A program made the position numbers and the translations under genes. From positions 17,732,001 to 17,796,000 of the forward strand of contig BTRK01000004.1 in the NCBI GenBank assembly GCA_036245805.1: a DNA stretch of 64,000 nucleotides, given 5' to 3'. Position 1 is the stretch's first letter; every line of letters starts with the position of its first letter. Shown here in pieces: positions 11,301-22,688 of this stretch. The stretch is from Pristionchus mayeri. Lineage: Eukaryota; Nematoda; Chromadorea; Rhabditida; Neodiplogasteridae. The notes beneath the pieces are model-generated. The model did not search any database and had not been told where the DNA came from. It worked only from the letters and a program-made list of their open reading frames with translations.

Positions 11301-11962
11301 TTGTGTAAAAACTGAAAAATAAGGCGACAAACCGTTTCAGGAACTTCTCCTATCGTGCCCTCTGGTTTTCTTCTGCGTCTTCTCCTTCTTCGCGCTGGTC
11401 AATGCGCCATCGGCACTCCACAAAACGGTAGCTGGTTGAGTTTTAATTTTACGAGTAAAACACGTTTTCAAAAGAATGCAATAACTACTATATTACAGAT
11501 CTACAACACCAAGTCGGCCCTCTGCGCCAACACGCATATTTGGTTCCCCTACCGCCCTAATGTTGGTTTGACGCTTTTTTCAGTGTGGCATCTGGAGATT
11601 GAAAAAGCTGATGAAGTAACCTCAGGTGTACCACTCCGCTCTCGCCTTCGTCTGTCATCTCGATCAGACGAATCTCGGCGTTTCCATCTGGGGATTCGCA
11701 GTTGTGAGCAAGCCACTCGTGCTAACGGTATGTCATATTCCGAAACTATGTAATTGCTCATATTGTAACCTTGTTTATGCACTAGACTACTCTTACTCAA
11801 ATGGAATAAGATATACGTAAATAAGCATTGAGAAGCAACATAAAAATGCAGTATTTGCAGACGCTGTCGGTGATGGTAACCTGTCTCGCTCTCTTCCTGC
11901 AGGTCGGAGACTGCAGCAGTGGATACCGGCCGACCGACCCCACCACGCCAACACTATTATAA
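8396..11962 (+). CDS. GRL-1: 7-TM gustatory-receptor/LITE-1-like protein, tandem paralog 1
   Basis: Multi-pass membrane protein of 475 residues in 16 exons: 8396-8512, 8672-8743, 8790-8883, 9489-9604, 9688-9759, 9857-9923, 9988-10073, 10208-10354, 10479-10571, 10692-10757, 10802-10852, 10920-11012, 11341-11427, 11499-11561, 11626-11727, 11861-11962. Every intron is GT-AG and phases agree. An acidic cytosolic-looking N-terminus (MPCDIGELPKK) precedes hydrophobic segments in exons 3, 4, 6-7, 8, 12, 13 and 15-16. The last two exons read LGVSIWGFAVV, then a helix ending TLSVMVTCLALFLQ; this topology and the T-x6-LxxQ-like end of the last helix resemble insect gustatory receptors and nematode LITE-1/GUR proteins. 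That assignment rests on pattern only; DUF267/Srr-type nematode 7-TM proteins are the alternative. The function is probably ligand or light sensing, but this is not proven. Confidence 0.8.
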
Positions 11963-14900
11963 CCACACTTGAGTGTCCCCGAAAATTGCTGGGAAGCATA
12001 ACCGAAACATTCTAGCGGTTTCCATGAACTTCATTCATTCATTTAAGTTACATTCTTTCATTTTTTCATTAACCAGGAACTCATCACATTTCTCGTTATG
12101 CTATTATAATATCCGTGCATCCTCCATTTTCCCCGATTTCCTATCAAGTTCATGGTTGCCCTAAATGTTCATTCGTTCTCCCTTCGTTCGATCTCACTTT
12201 GCCTCTTTGCAGATTTTCTGAAAATAATCTTTAAATGATCTCGACTCTTTCGTATTATATTGCGTTTTCTATCGTATTTTTTTCAATCTTGATAAATATT
12301 CATTTGTTTCCATCGCATTATGCAGCTAAGTGCTTGGTTATTTCCATGCGGAAGCAACCCGCATATCTGGATCTTCTCGCGTAATCTAATTTTCTTGCTA
12401 TACAATGTGACAAACGCATCCACTTTGTGCAGAAATGGCCGTTCGAATTGTTGGAAAACATGCGTCGCAACTTCACAAAAAACTCAGTCCAGAATGCTTG
12501 TCGAAAAGTGCTGCGACAATTCGTTGCAAGCATACATCCGAGTGGAGTGAATACTGGGATTTACACCCAGATTTTTGAAACGGATAAATAGTATTTTTTG
12601 TTTCTGAACGTAAAGAATGGATACTGAGAATTTCTCGATATCGTTGTCTGGGAAATTCACACACCTACACAAGTGACTGCTAGAGCTATTCTTAGTGTAT
12701 GCTGCAGCGATTTGCAAGTGGGGATGTTGAGTAACCATTACCAACCGTTCACGCCAGTAATAGCAGCACAGACGTAACCATCCGACCATCAGACAACGAC
12801 ATAATGAGTGTTCGATTAGTACTGTAAACTTTCAAGATCCATCCTCATCATCATCATCATTTTATCTAGGTCGAAAATAACACATTAGAAAAAAGAACAA
12901 ATAAACGAAAAGGATTACCATTCTACTCCCTCACTGACTAACTTTTTTGAAGAAGTGAATTAGACAAAATGGGAAGTTTCGGTTAATTTGCCCAGCCAAA
13001 TGATTGCCAAAAATTAAGGAGGAATAGAAGATTCTACTCTTCCAGTGGAATGAATATTCGTTTGGATTCGGGGAATCCCGTATCTTTCTTTTTTTCATAA
13101 ACTGATTTTCCCTGATTGCCTCGTTTTCACTTACATGTAGAGAAAAGCATGGACTTTGGGGCCAGTAGCTGGTACCTTTTGCCCTTATTGCCAGGCTGGT
13201 GCGTAAAACATGATGCCAATACCGCTGAGTGGCCAGGTCATACCTCTCATAACGCTTCAATGTGCTTATAGTCTCGAGTTTGTGACATGCTGAATCATTC
13301 CCTTGCTTTGCCATTTTTATTCCAATTCTTCAAAATGCTAAGAGTTGTAGAAGCGACGGCACGGTATATGCCAAAGTGTTCCGCGATTCAATCGATTTAG
13401 AGAGTGACTAAAATGAACAGATTCGAACTGTACTCAGGATGCACTCATCATATCCACCAGTGATCGGCAGGAAGGCAAACAATTACAACATCCAGCGGGT
13501 GGATTTCGCGTAAATCCCCTCATGTTTTCCCACTCGACCTCTTCTCGTTCTCTCGACCGAAAAACATCGCGAGATCCCCCCCCCCCCCATTCTACTGCTT
13601 CTTTGCGATCCCTTTGCCACAAGCGCAGGCAATGTTTGCGCCTCATCAGGACCATAAAAGTTGACACCTTTTCTCTCTGAGTGCCCATTTTTGATCCCAT
13701 TGAGTTCGTACCTCAAAGGGCACTCTAATCGATTAACCTTTAGCAAATGCTGACTTTGACGGAAGAAGATCGTGTCATTGTTTATTCACGTCTCCCGAGG
13801 GCGGGTCTTCCTTCTCATTTCCTTGCTTCGAGAGGCGTCAAGTGTTTCAGGTTACTCCCCACCGAATGCAACACGTGAGCCCTCGCTATCTCCTTCCTCC
13901 CTTCATCACTGTGCCCCCATCTGCTGCTGATTACACCCCGAGTCAGTGTCACATATCTTAATTCGTTCAGGTCAAAACGGTACTGCAAATAGAGTAGTTT
14001 ATGAAATATAAAAATTCTCTCTCTTAGGGAGTCCGCTGAGATTATCTCGGTTCATCAAGTCTAAGTCAAATGTAACTATGATGAATTTGCTCGTTCTATC
14101 GAAAAACAACCCGATTTTATGCGAAATGTCAAACTTCTAGATTGTTCGTACGTTTGGTGAAGTAATTGAGATACTTTCTCCGCGCTTACACCCCCATTAC
14201 AACTATCGAACCAACGGCGAGAATTTTTCACTTTCCCAGCCAGATTCCTGTGTGCAATGGGTAAATAGCGTGACATTAGCATTCATGGAGAAAAGTTGCT
14301 CGGTCGGTATCAATCTGCTGTCATCTGGTATGAACTTAATGCTACGCATTCAGAAGGAAACGTTGGTGAACGCTTAGGACAATACTACTTTACCTTACCC
14401 CGTAAGAAAATCGTTCACCGAGCAGCTAGGAGGCTGAAACTTTGCAAGCTTGCGCGCACGCGTTGTATTTAATCAGCAGACACAAAAACAGGCACCTAAT
14501 TTGAAAAAGAATGAAGATATTCGCGAAAAACAGGTGTCCGTGTGTGCGTCCGTTCAAACTACGGTACGTTTGGGCTTTTTTCCCACGCTATTTTCATTTG
14601 CGTCAAAACGCTTATTTTCCGGTGTTTCTTAGTTTGAATGATTAATAGGCATATTACCATTAATTACTTTATTCATTTTATCAATAATTAATAACTAATT
14701 AGCTTGAAGAATGGGCTTGAAGAAATGCAAAATGGCGATGGGGCGAATTCTTTACCTCGATTGTTCCCGAATGCAACAAAATGATGAGTTTAAGCTGTTT
14801 ATTAGGTTAAAATATTAGGAAACATATTAATATTAATTGAGTAAATCATTAAATTGCTAATCAGTGGCTAATTAGCTGAAATGATGCCTTTGAAGAATCG

Positions 14901-15012
14901 CGAATTGATGATTTTTTGCAATTTATTTTAAAATTCTAATTTTGCGTTGCTTCTTTGTTGAATAAGTCATAACTCGATTTATTATGATTATTGAAAGTCT
15001 TATTACCCTATT
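11963..15012. other. Intergenic region between GRL-1 and GRL-2
   Basis: About 3 kb without a supportable gene. Begins with the GRL-1 3' flank. From about 13160 to 14340 it resembles the region upstream of GRL-3 (listed separately). The remainder is AT-rich with short homopolymer runs, including poly-C near 13570. Confidence 0.6.
13160..14340. promoter_or_regulatory. Upstream block shared by GRL-2 and GRL-3 (GRL-2 copy)
   Basis: Several islands occur here in the same order as at 32770-33740 upstream of GRL-3: GCTGAGTGG near 13225, ATTGTTTATTCACG near 13777, GGGCGGGTCTT near 13800, the block CCTCCCTTCATCACTGT near 13895 with CTGCTGCTGATTAC, and CGGTCGGTATCAATCT near 14300. Non-coding sequence kept between paralogs suggests a duplicated promoter or enhancer, or simply recent duplication. 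Confidence 0.5.
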
Positions 15013-15083
15013 TCCACGTCCAAGTGGCTAAAGAAGTGGCATAGAAAACCGAAAGTTGGTGGTTCGATTCCCGGTGGCGCCAA
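15013..15083 (+). pseudogene. tRNA-like (Pol III box-bearing) remnant
   Basis: GTGGTTCGATTCCCGG is a good B box with a plausible T arm, and CAAGTGGCTAAAG about 30 nt upstream is a weak A box. The anticodon arm does not pair well. This is a decayed tRNA or a tRNA-derived SINE head, perhaps tRNA-Ser-like. Confidence 0.35.
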
Positions 15084-15275
15084 ACTTGTTCGCCGTTCCT
15101 CGGTTAGTTTCAGGAAGTGACGTAGCAAAGTCTCCCAATGTTCAGCGTGACGTAGTTTCCCGCTAGTTAGCGAAACGCATTCGTAGTACCATCTGGAGTG
15201 CTCTTCTCTTGATAGCTCTAAAATCTCTTGAATGGAAATGCCATTACCTCCAACTTGATTTCAGACGGGAAGCCG

Positions 15276-18200
15276 ATGTCGTGCGATGTTGGGGAAGAAT
15301 TTCCAAAGAATAAGTCGACTGAAGATGACGGCATCATCAAAATTGCCATACATGAGCAGAGCGATGAAGTCGAGGTGAGAAGGAGAATTTTATGGTGTGC
15401 GATCAGGAAAGCCACTAACTACCCGCATTAATCTACGAAATAGATTATTGTTTGCCACGTTGTCCCTTGCTTATTGATGATCAGTGCAATCGGAATTCGT
15501 AGGGTACTGGCAAGCTCTTCATTTCGAATTTTCTGACTGAGGGGAAATATAATTCGAAAAAAGATCTGCCGGCATGTTGAGCACTACCGAAATTCCTCAG
15601 ATTACAATTATTACGAACGATTTTCAGACAGCGAGCAAGGCCTCATCGGAGCACTCTGGTCCAGAGGAAGACTACAAGATCGACACGCTCTTCTATCGCA
15701 TTTGCTATGTGCGTTTCACTAATTGCTCCATGCAAATTAACCGGAAAAAATGGAATGCCTATATTCCAGTTCTGCTTCATTCTCGGCGTCAACTTCTACA
15801 AGAGTCGGTGTCAGAAGTTGCGCTTCGTCTCCATGATCATCGTCTCCCTAAACTGTCTCATCAGTGAGTCACCATTTGAATTTTCGATACTGTAGATTAT
15901 GTTTTGTGCCAGATTCCGATGGATTTTGCTCATTATTGCCCCCCCCCCCTCCTTTTCCAGGATATCATGGAACGAGGAAACATTTTTCAGGATTGTGCCA
16001 TGAAAATAAAATCAATTTCGAAACAATGATTCGATACCAATAACGACAGACAAATGCGTTTTGTGATTTTTCTAGACTTATTATTTCCTACTGTAATTCC
16101 TTTTGTGCTGGCATAGAAATGGAGAGAAACGAAATGAAATTTAGTGGTGAACGCGCTAAACAGTACCACATGATTAGCAGAAAAGCTAAATAACATCAAT
16201 ACGCAATTAAACGGTCGCGTATATGGAGAAAAACTAATCGCAAACATCACACAAATTGCAGACGTCTACTTCATCGGCTACGTCGTATTTCTGACGATGA
16301 CGAAGCCTTTCGAGGCCGAACGAGTCGCCACTTCGATCAGCATGTGCACGTGGGTGCTACAGGCCACTCTCTCTACAGTGAGTTTTTTTATTCATTTTAG
16401 TGCTGCCACAGGCAATTATCGTGTTTTTAAAACCCCCTAATAGGATCTCAAATGATAAATAACGGTGGAGGGATTCTAACGATGTGCCAATAATTACTAC
16501 ATCAAATAGTCTGAAAATTGGTTGATATTGTAGCTCTTCCTCGCTCACTGGCAGGCAACCAGTCAGGGATGCAATATTCTCAAGCAGCTCTATGTGGCTC
16601 ACAAGGTTTCTCATCCAGAATACAATCAAGAAATACGCTATTTTGAAATTGCCCAGGGCGTAGGCATTCACTACCACCGCAGAAGCCTGCAAGCCATCGT
16701 GCGGACGTTCTACGTCGTTCTCGGTGAGAACGTAATGTATATTGCAAGATACAAGTGCTTTTTGTGAATTCTTCGGCTTTACTTCACATTTTAGTACGCT
16801 AAAATACGCATACATTTAGCACTGATCGTCATCTACAGCGTCGCGATGGCCGTAGCGAACTTTCTCGATTATGACGTGGGATACTTGGACAGAGACATTC
16901 CGAAGGTATACTTCCGGGGTGGCAAAACGAAAAACAACAAAACGGAAACAATTCACAGCTCTCGCGGGATTTGGCCTAGGAACGTGTGAGTTGTTGCATT
17001 GTTACCAGTATACGCTCCACTACATTTGTATACATAAGTCTTGTTACGGGGCGATATTGAGTTTCAACGTACAGGGGGTCATGGAAACGCATAAACCATG
17101 ACCCCCGGGTCATTGATTTGGAGTTAAACTCATGATCGCCTGGTAAGGAGACGTATGTATGCAAATGAAGTGGACCGCATACTGGTAACAATGCAACAAC
17201 TCATACGTCCCTAGGTCAAATCCCGAGGGAGCTGTGAATTGTTTCCGTTTTGTCGGTTTTCGTTTTGTCACCCCCATACTTCCTGGTTGTTGAGCAACTC
17301 GGCTGTTCCATTCAAGGCGTATGTGACATTGCTATACATAGATAGAAAATGCATGCACATGCCGTATTCATGTATTTAATATTCCATGCAATTCCTGAAT
17401 CCTACAATAGTTTTACCGAATATTTTGGCAGCTGGGAAATTGTCATGAAGAAGTAGGATACTTAGTTTGCATGATTCTTCTTTGTGTGCGTAACTCGTTT
17501 AAGGATAAGGGATAGTATTCAGTCCTTAACTTTAAAAATTCGTAGATATTCGGTGACCGTCGCCTCTTCATCATCGTCCAACTCGCCAATCTATACTGCA
17601 TTCTCTGCTGGGGAGTCGCTCTTTTCATTTTCTCCCTTCTCATCCATTCGGCTCACTACGAATTCGTCTACTACAACGAGCAAGTGCGATCGGTGAGCTG
17701 TCTTTTCTCAATTTGTACCAAAGATTCGCTAGTGTGTGAATGTCAGAGCACTTCTCAGAGCGGAAGCAGTATATCACTCACCAAATTTACTTCGCCTGTT
17801 CAATCATATTACCTCTGCAGCTGCTACCTCGCGACAAGCGTCGTCAGTCGATTCTGGAGCCGGAATGCTCGTGCGACCACTCCGTCGAGCAGAAGTGCTC
17901 CATTATGGAACAGGAGGTCAGTTGTTAATGGATACTTTGCCAACACTGTAGAAGGTCATTGAAATACGCATACATTGTAAACGTATAAAACAGTATTTCC
18001 GCCGTTCAGATAAAATGCGAGTATGCGTACCAGTCTGACGAGATGCTCTGCAACTATCTGCTAAAGCTAATGAAGGTTACTCGTATTCTCACTCAGGGGA
18101 TAACCTGGTGTCTTAAGATCCACAATCGTCTCACAGAATGCGTCAAGCGCCTCGATCTGATGTTCCATGTGCGTTTTGATCTCCTAGACCTGCATGAAAC

Positions 18201-20465
18201 AACGGCAAACTCAAGATTTGCGTTATTTTGTGCACATTGAACCAATGGACCCACAACACTCAAATATCAATTTCAGCGCTACGCGTTCGTAATGATCGCT
18301 ACTATCATTCCGACGACGATCTTCTCGCTCTTCATGGTCTTCCACAAACCCGCCGACTCCTTCTGCATTGTTTGTGCTTTCCGCTTTAGTTTGTGATATT
18401 GTTCAAGTTTGGAGTCCTTGCCCAAGCAAATTAAGCCCTTTCTTTGGGCGCTAAGCCAAATATTGTCGGATCAATTAGATTAGGTTACATCTTGCGCGCC
18501 AAAGATGAAAGACAAGGTTAATATTGTCCAGAGACCAAATGCGTATACGTATGGGGGCTAACAAGAGAGCGAAGCAATTTTTAAAGTAGATGGGATGCAA
18601 TCGCATCATAGCTCATGTTATGATACACAACATGTAAATTGTATTAACAAATGCCGAAAAATATGGGCAGAAAAAGGGCGCATTCCTAAGCTACGAGGTC
18701 GAGATCTATTCTCACAACCCCTTGCAGGAATTCCTCTTCTCCTTCCCTCTCGTCTGCTTCTGCGTCTTCTCCTTCATCGCACTTGTGAACGCGCCCTCGA
18801 AGCTGCATGACACTGTAATCTTTTATATTTCATTTTGAACGATCATAAATGTACAATTCGCCAATATATGAGGCTGTGATTGACCATTTACTGTGATTGA
18901 CCACAATCATAGTTGCCCAGCACTGTCAGGCAGCGCGCATAGACGTATAGGGGGTCATGGTCCAAAATAGTAGGGGTTGATGTTCGATGGACCTTAGGTA
19001 CTATGCCCAACATCATCTACAGTAACTCCATTGTTATTTGTCGGCTACCGTAACCCGATCGACAGTATCCTAGATACTGTAAGCACACCGCATGTTTGCA
19101 AACAAGCAGGTACTCGGCCGCACAGGCATGGATGACCTTCGGCCGGAATACCGTAATCCACCTACAGTAACCTGGATACCGTAATCCTGACTCACTATCA
19201 TGAACTGACTTTTTTCTAAAAATGGCGCAAAAAATCGGTTCTGTATTGTTTCAAGTACAACTCTTCGAGCAATAATTTGTTTTTATTTTTTCATTCGTAA
19301 ATCATAGCCGAGTGGTTAATGCACTAGACTTGACAACCGAAGATTGCGAGTTCGACTCCGGTCGGCGGCAAACACCTTTGCCAAGTTTTGGGGAGAGTGA
19401 AAAAGTGAAGTAGGATTACCGTAACATTGCTACAGTATCCCGGTTCGGTGGGTCACATTATAACGATACTATACTTTTATCAAGTTATCTATCTGACCCA
19501 GCACACTAATGTTGACCCACCGAACTTGGATACTGTAGCAAGGATACAGTAATCCTACTTCACTTTTACAAACTCCCCAAAGCTTGGCAAAGGTGTTTAC
19601 CGCCGACTGGAGTCGAACCCGCAACCTTCGGTTGTCAAGACTAGTGCGTTAACCACTCGGCTATGATATATGTATTAAAAAATAAAAATAAGTATTGCCC
19701 GAAGAGTTGTACTTGCAACAATACAGAACCTATTTTTTGCACATATTTTAGAAAAAAAGTCAGTTCATGATAGTGAGTCAAGATTACGGTATCCAGGTTA
19801 CTGTAGGTGGATTACGGTATTCATGACGAAGGTCATCCATGCCTGTGCGGCCGAGTACCGGCTTGTTTGCTACCATGTGGTGTGCTTACATAGTACCTAA
19901 GGTCCATCGAACATCAACCCCCACCACTATTTTGGACCATGACCCCCTATACGTCTGCGCGCTGCCTGTCAAAAATGTGTCAGGCAGCGCGCACCCATGA
20001 ATAGGGGGTCATGGAGGTCGCCGGCGGCGTGGGCAACTATGACCACAATATTTCCAGATCTACAACACCAAGTCGGCACTCTGTGCGAATACGCACATCT
20101 GGTTCCCCTATCGCCCTAATGTGAGTGGATTTTCCAAATGTTTGGTAAAATAGTAGTTACTGTGCACCGCGAGATGGTCCTAGGTATACCACTCTGCTCT
20201 CGCCTTCGTCTGCCATCTCGATCAGACGAACCTCGGAGTTTCCATCTGGGGATTCGCAGTTGTCACGAAGCAGCTCGTGTTGACGGTTGGTAATCTAAAA
20301 TCATGTTGTATTCTTTGATATTTATTGTTTTATCTAAATATCATTCGCCGTTAAATGCGCATCATGAAATGAACCTTACTTATGCAGACGCTGTCGGTGA
20401 TGGTGACCTGCCTCGCTCTCTTCCTGCAGGTCGGCGACTGCAGCGCTGCCAATCGATCCACTTGA
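15276..20465 (+). CDS. GRL-2: 7-TM gustatory-receptor/LITE-1-like protein, tandem paralog 2
   Basis: Same architecture as GRL-1; 465 residues in 16 exons: 15276-15374, 15628-15708, 15770-15863, 16262-16377, 16534-16605, 16657-16723, 16820-16905, 17546-17692, 17821-17916, 18010-18075, 18118-18168, 18277-18369, 18728-18814, 20058-20120, 20184-20285, 20388-20465. All junctions are canonical and in phase. Conserved blocks include FCFILGVNFYKSR (exon 3), PFEAERVATSIS (exon 4), IFGDRRLFIIVQLANLYCIL (exon 8), RYAFVMIATIIPTTIFSLFM (exon 12) and NTHIWFPYRPN (exon 14). Exon 9 encodes a basic, Cys-containing loop (LLPRDKRRQ, then EPECSC) shared only with GRL-1. ATG context ACGGGAAGCCgATG directly after TTTCAG matches GRL-3 and suggests trans-splicing or a short 5' exon. 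Introns 7 and 13 each carry a hAT-like MITE next to a splice site, yet the reading frame is intact. Confidence 0.82.
16916..17275. mobile_element. hAT-like MITE in GRL-2 intron 7 (TIR GGGGTGRCAAAACG)
   Basis: A 360-bp palindromic element. The left end GGGGTGGCAAAACGAAAAAC matches the reverse complement of the right end (GGGGGTGACAAAACGAAAAC) and inverted homology continues inward. 8-bp duplications ATACTTCC lie at 16908-16915 and 17276-17283. The left duplication begins at the third base of the intron, so the insertion hit intron positions 3-10. Its TIR is related to that of the element at 22705-23660. Confidence 0.88.
19302..19371 (+). repeat. tRNA-like module in the left arm of the MITE
   Basis: TAGCCGAGTGGTTAATGC is an A-box-type D arm and GAGTTCGACTCCG a B-box-type T arm, spaced as in a tRNA. 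The T stem is imperfect, so this is a tRNA-derived (tRNA-Ser-like) sequence rather than a working tRNA. Confidence 0.5.
19600..19668 (-). repeat. tRNA-like module in the right arm of the MITE
   Basis: Inverted partner of 19302-19371. On the minus strand it reads TAGCCGAGTGGTTAACGC and later GGGTTCGACTCC, so A and B boxes are kept on both arms. Confidence 0.5.
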
Positions 20466-20679
20466 TTATACTACTTTTTTTCGTTTACATAATGTATTCT
20501 GTTAATAGTAACATGTAAAGATATTCTTACTTTGACGATCTCACATTGCTTATCGCTGTCTCCTTGAATTCACAAAATATTCTCAAAGATAAAGTTTTTT
20601 TTGATTATTTTGATCATCATCTGGATACTGTTGTGGGTATGATTATTAATCTCACTCCCTCTCGAATATGAGAGCGTTT

Positions 20680-22387
20680 GCCTAAAAGTCGAGCAGATCC
20701 GAAATATTTTGGCACATACAAAAAAGTCAATTTTCCAATTTTGAGTGATTTGGGGTTATCGATGGCGCTGAAGAAGATAGGCATACTCATCTTGTACGTA
20801 GAGCTTCCGTTGGCTCCAGACGACGTTGCGTCGAATTCACATTTTGAGGCTTTCCACAGCTGAATTGAGCGCTAAAATTAGTGGAACAAGTTTTCTGGGG
20901 TGAAATTTTATGGCGAACACGCCTGTGTATTTCAGCTATCATAATTTTCTAACTTAAAAATTAAAAATTCAACTTTTCGCTCCATCGAAAGCGAGCTTAG
21001 CCAATGCATGGATGGAACCGCCATGACGAGAGGATTTCAAGTATGTAATTTCATCTAATTACGTCATCAAACTTTTGAGAAATGTTGCAAATAGTGCTCC
21101 GTTCGAACCCAATTTGGCGTGTTATCTTCCGATCTTCCCCCTTCACTTGACCTCAGACCCTCTGTCAGTCCCCTCCTCTGACTCTATCAAACGCCCCTGG
21201 CAGTTTCAGTGCATTGCCTCGTCCAACCTCGCGTTTTCATCTGATTTGAGCGCAGTTATTTTTAGTTTTCTCAAAAGTTTGATGTCGTAATTGGATGAAA
21301 TTACATACAGTCGCGCCGGAAAGTCACCGAGCACTTTTTGAATTTGTTGCAGCTTTTTGCCCCGGAAAGGCATCATAGAGGGACTAAGGTATGATGTACC
21401 AAATTCATCGAACAATGTGGTCAAGGTATTAAGGATAGACGTCATTGCTTAGTTATTGCGTAGTGATGACGCCATCAATCTGCACTTTTTCAAAACGGCT
21501 TTATTCTTACACAGATATTTTCCTACTGGCCAAACTTACTGAGGTTGGAGGGATAACCGAGGCCTACCCAGAATAAAATTTTGAAAGTGCTGCGCCGTCG
21601 CACATTGGCTGCAGCCGTGCTGAAAAAACAGGGTCCGAAATTCAGATCTCGGCTCCTAGTCAAGCTAGATACTCGTTCAAAGCATCAAAATGATCGTAAT
21701 CACAATCCCAGATGATTCTGAGAATATGAAAATGGTAGGCCAACATTTGCCCTCAGGGCGCCAAAAAATCACTTTTTTGGATGCTCATTATTTGGGCATT
21801 CATAACTTTGTGGGTAGTTTCTGGAAAAATCTGGTTTTTTTGAGAATGTTGAAGATGTATTAAATATATGATGCCCAACTTTTTAGACTGTTTGGATAAC
21901 TGTCTTGCCCGCGACGATCATTTTTCGGAGGGATACTAGGGTCGGGAAACACCTTGTTTACGCACTCTCGTAGGCTGCACTCTCTCGCCCATAGGGGTAA
22001 ACAGGGTGTTTCCCGACCCGAGTATCCCTCCGAAAAATGGCCGCCGCGGGCAGGAGAGTTATCCAAACATTCTAAAAAGTTGGGCATCAAACTTTTGAGA
22101 AATGTTGCAAATGGTGCTCCGTTCGAACCCAATTTGGCGTGTTATCTTCCGATCTTCCCCCTTCACTTGACCTCAGACCCTCTGTCAGTCCCCTCCTCTG
22201 ACTCTATCCCACGCCCCTGGCAGTTTCAGTGCATTGCCCCTCAGAAAACTTGTTCCACTAAGTTTAGCGCTCAATTCAGCTGTGGAAAGCCTCAAATTGT
22301 TAATTCGACGCAACGTCGTCTGGAGCTAACGGAAGCTCTACGTACAAAATGAGTATGCCTATCTTCTTCAGCGCCATCGATAACCCC
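20680..22387. mobile_element. Composite long-TIR element (family also in GRL-3 intron)
   Basis: The arm at about 20752-20900 (GGGGTTATCGATGGCGCTGA onward, with CAGACGACGTTGCGTCGAA) returns in inverse orientation at about 22230-22387. Inside are a direct repeat of about 160 bp (21066-21226 and 22087-22247) and a small palindrome (21870-22088). The same arm sequence in diverged form borders the repeat in the GRL-3 intron. No transposase frame is visible. Confidence 0.7.
21870..22088. repeat. Small palindromic element inside the composite repeat
   Basis: GATGCCCAACTTTTTAGA and onward, including GGTCGGGAAACACC, is mirrored by GGTGTTTCCCGACC and later AAAAAGTTGGGCATC. The unpaired loop is about 45 bp around 21960-22005. 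No duplication of a target site could be resolved. Confidence 0.7.
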
Positions 22388-22688
22388 AGTAGAATGGGCA
22401 GGTAACAATCAACCATCTCTAACCAGCTAGAGAGCGTGCAATACGGAGAGAGTCCCAACCAGAACCATGACAGCTGTTCCTACCGTAACCCAGCTACCGT
22501 AACCCACCACCTACCCTAACCCTCTGTGAAATATCTACCGTAACCCGCCTCTAGCGAGAGAGCCCGCAATTTTGGACAATAAATACTACACCCCGTTAAC
22601 TTTTTCTAACCTAGAAAATGTCCCTATTTAATTGTTGTATATTATCGTAAATAATACAATAAGCAACTAAGTCATATATGATATATAT

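Larger units (their letters stand above)
18908..20041. mobile_element. hAT-like MITE in GRL-2 intron 13 (TIR CATAGTTGCCCA)
   Basis: A 1134-bp inverted-repeat element. The ends are CATAGTTGCCCAGC and the reverse complement of GTGGGCAACTATG; long inner inverted repeats begin CAGGCAGCGCGCA. 8-bp duplications ACCACAAT occupy 18900-18907 and 20042-20049. The right duplication ends 8 nt before the exon-14 boundary at 20058. The arms contain two oppositely oriented tRNA-like modules. No protein is encoded. Confidence 0.82.

Noticed and set aside
15013..15083. Calling a functional tRNA here
   Set aside because: Good B box but the anticodon and acceptor stems do not pair; kept only as a remnant.
21954..22352. 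132-codon frame in the composite repeat
   Set aside because: Overlaps the small palindrome and the direct repeat; the matching frame recurs at the other repeat copy and has no domain.
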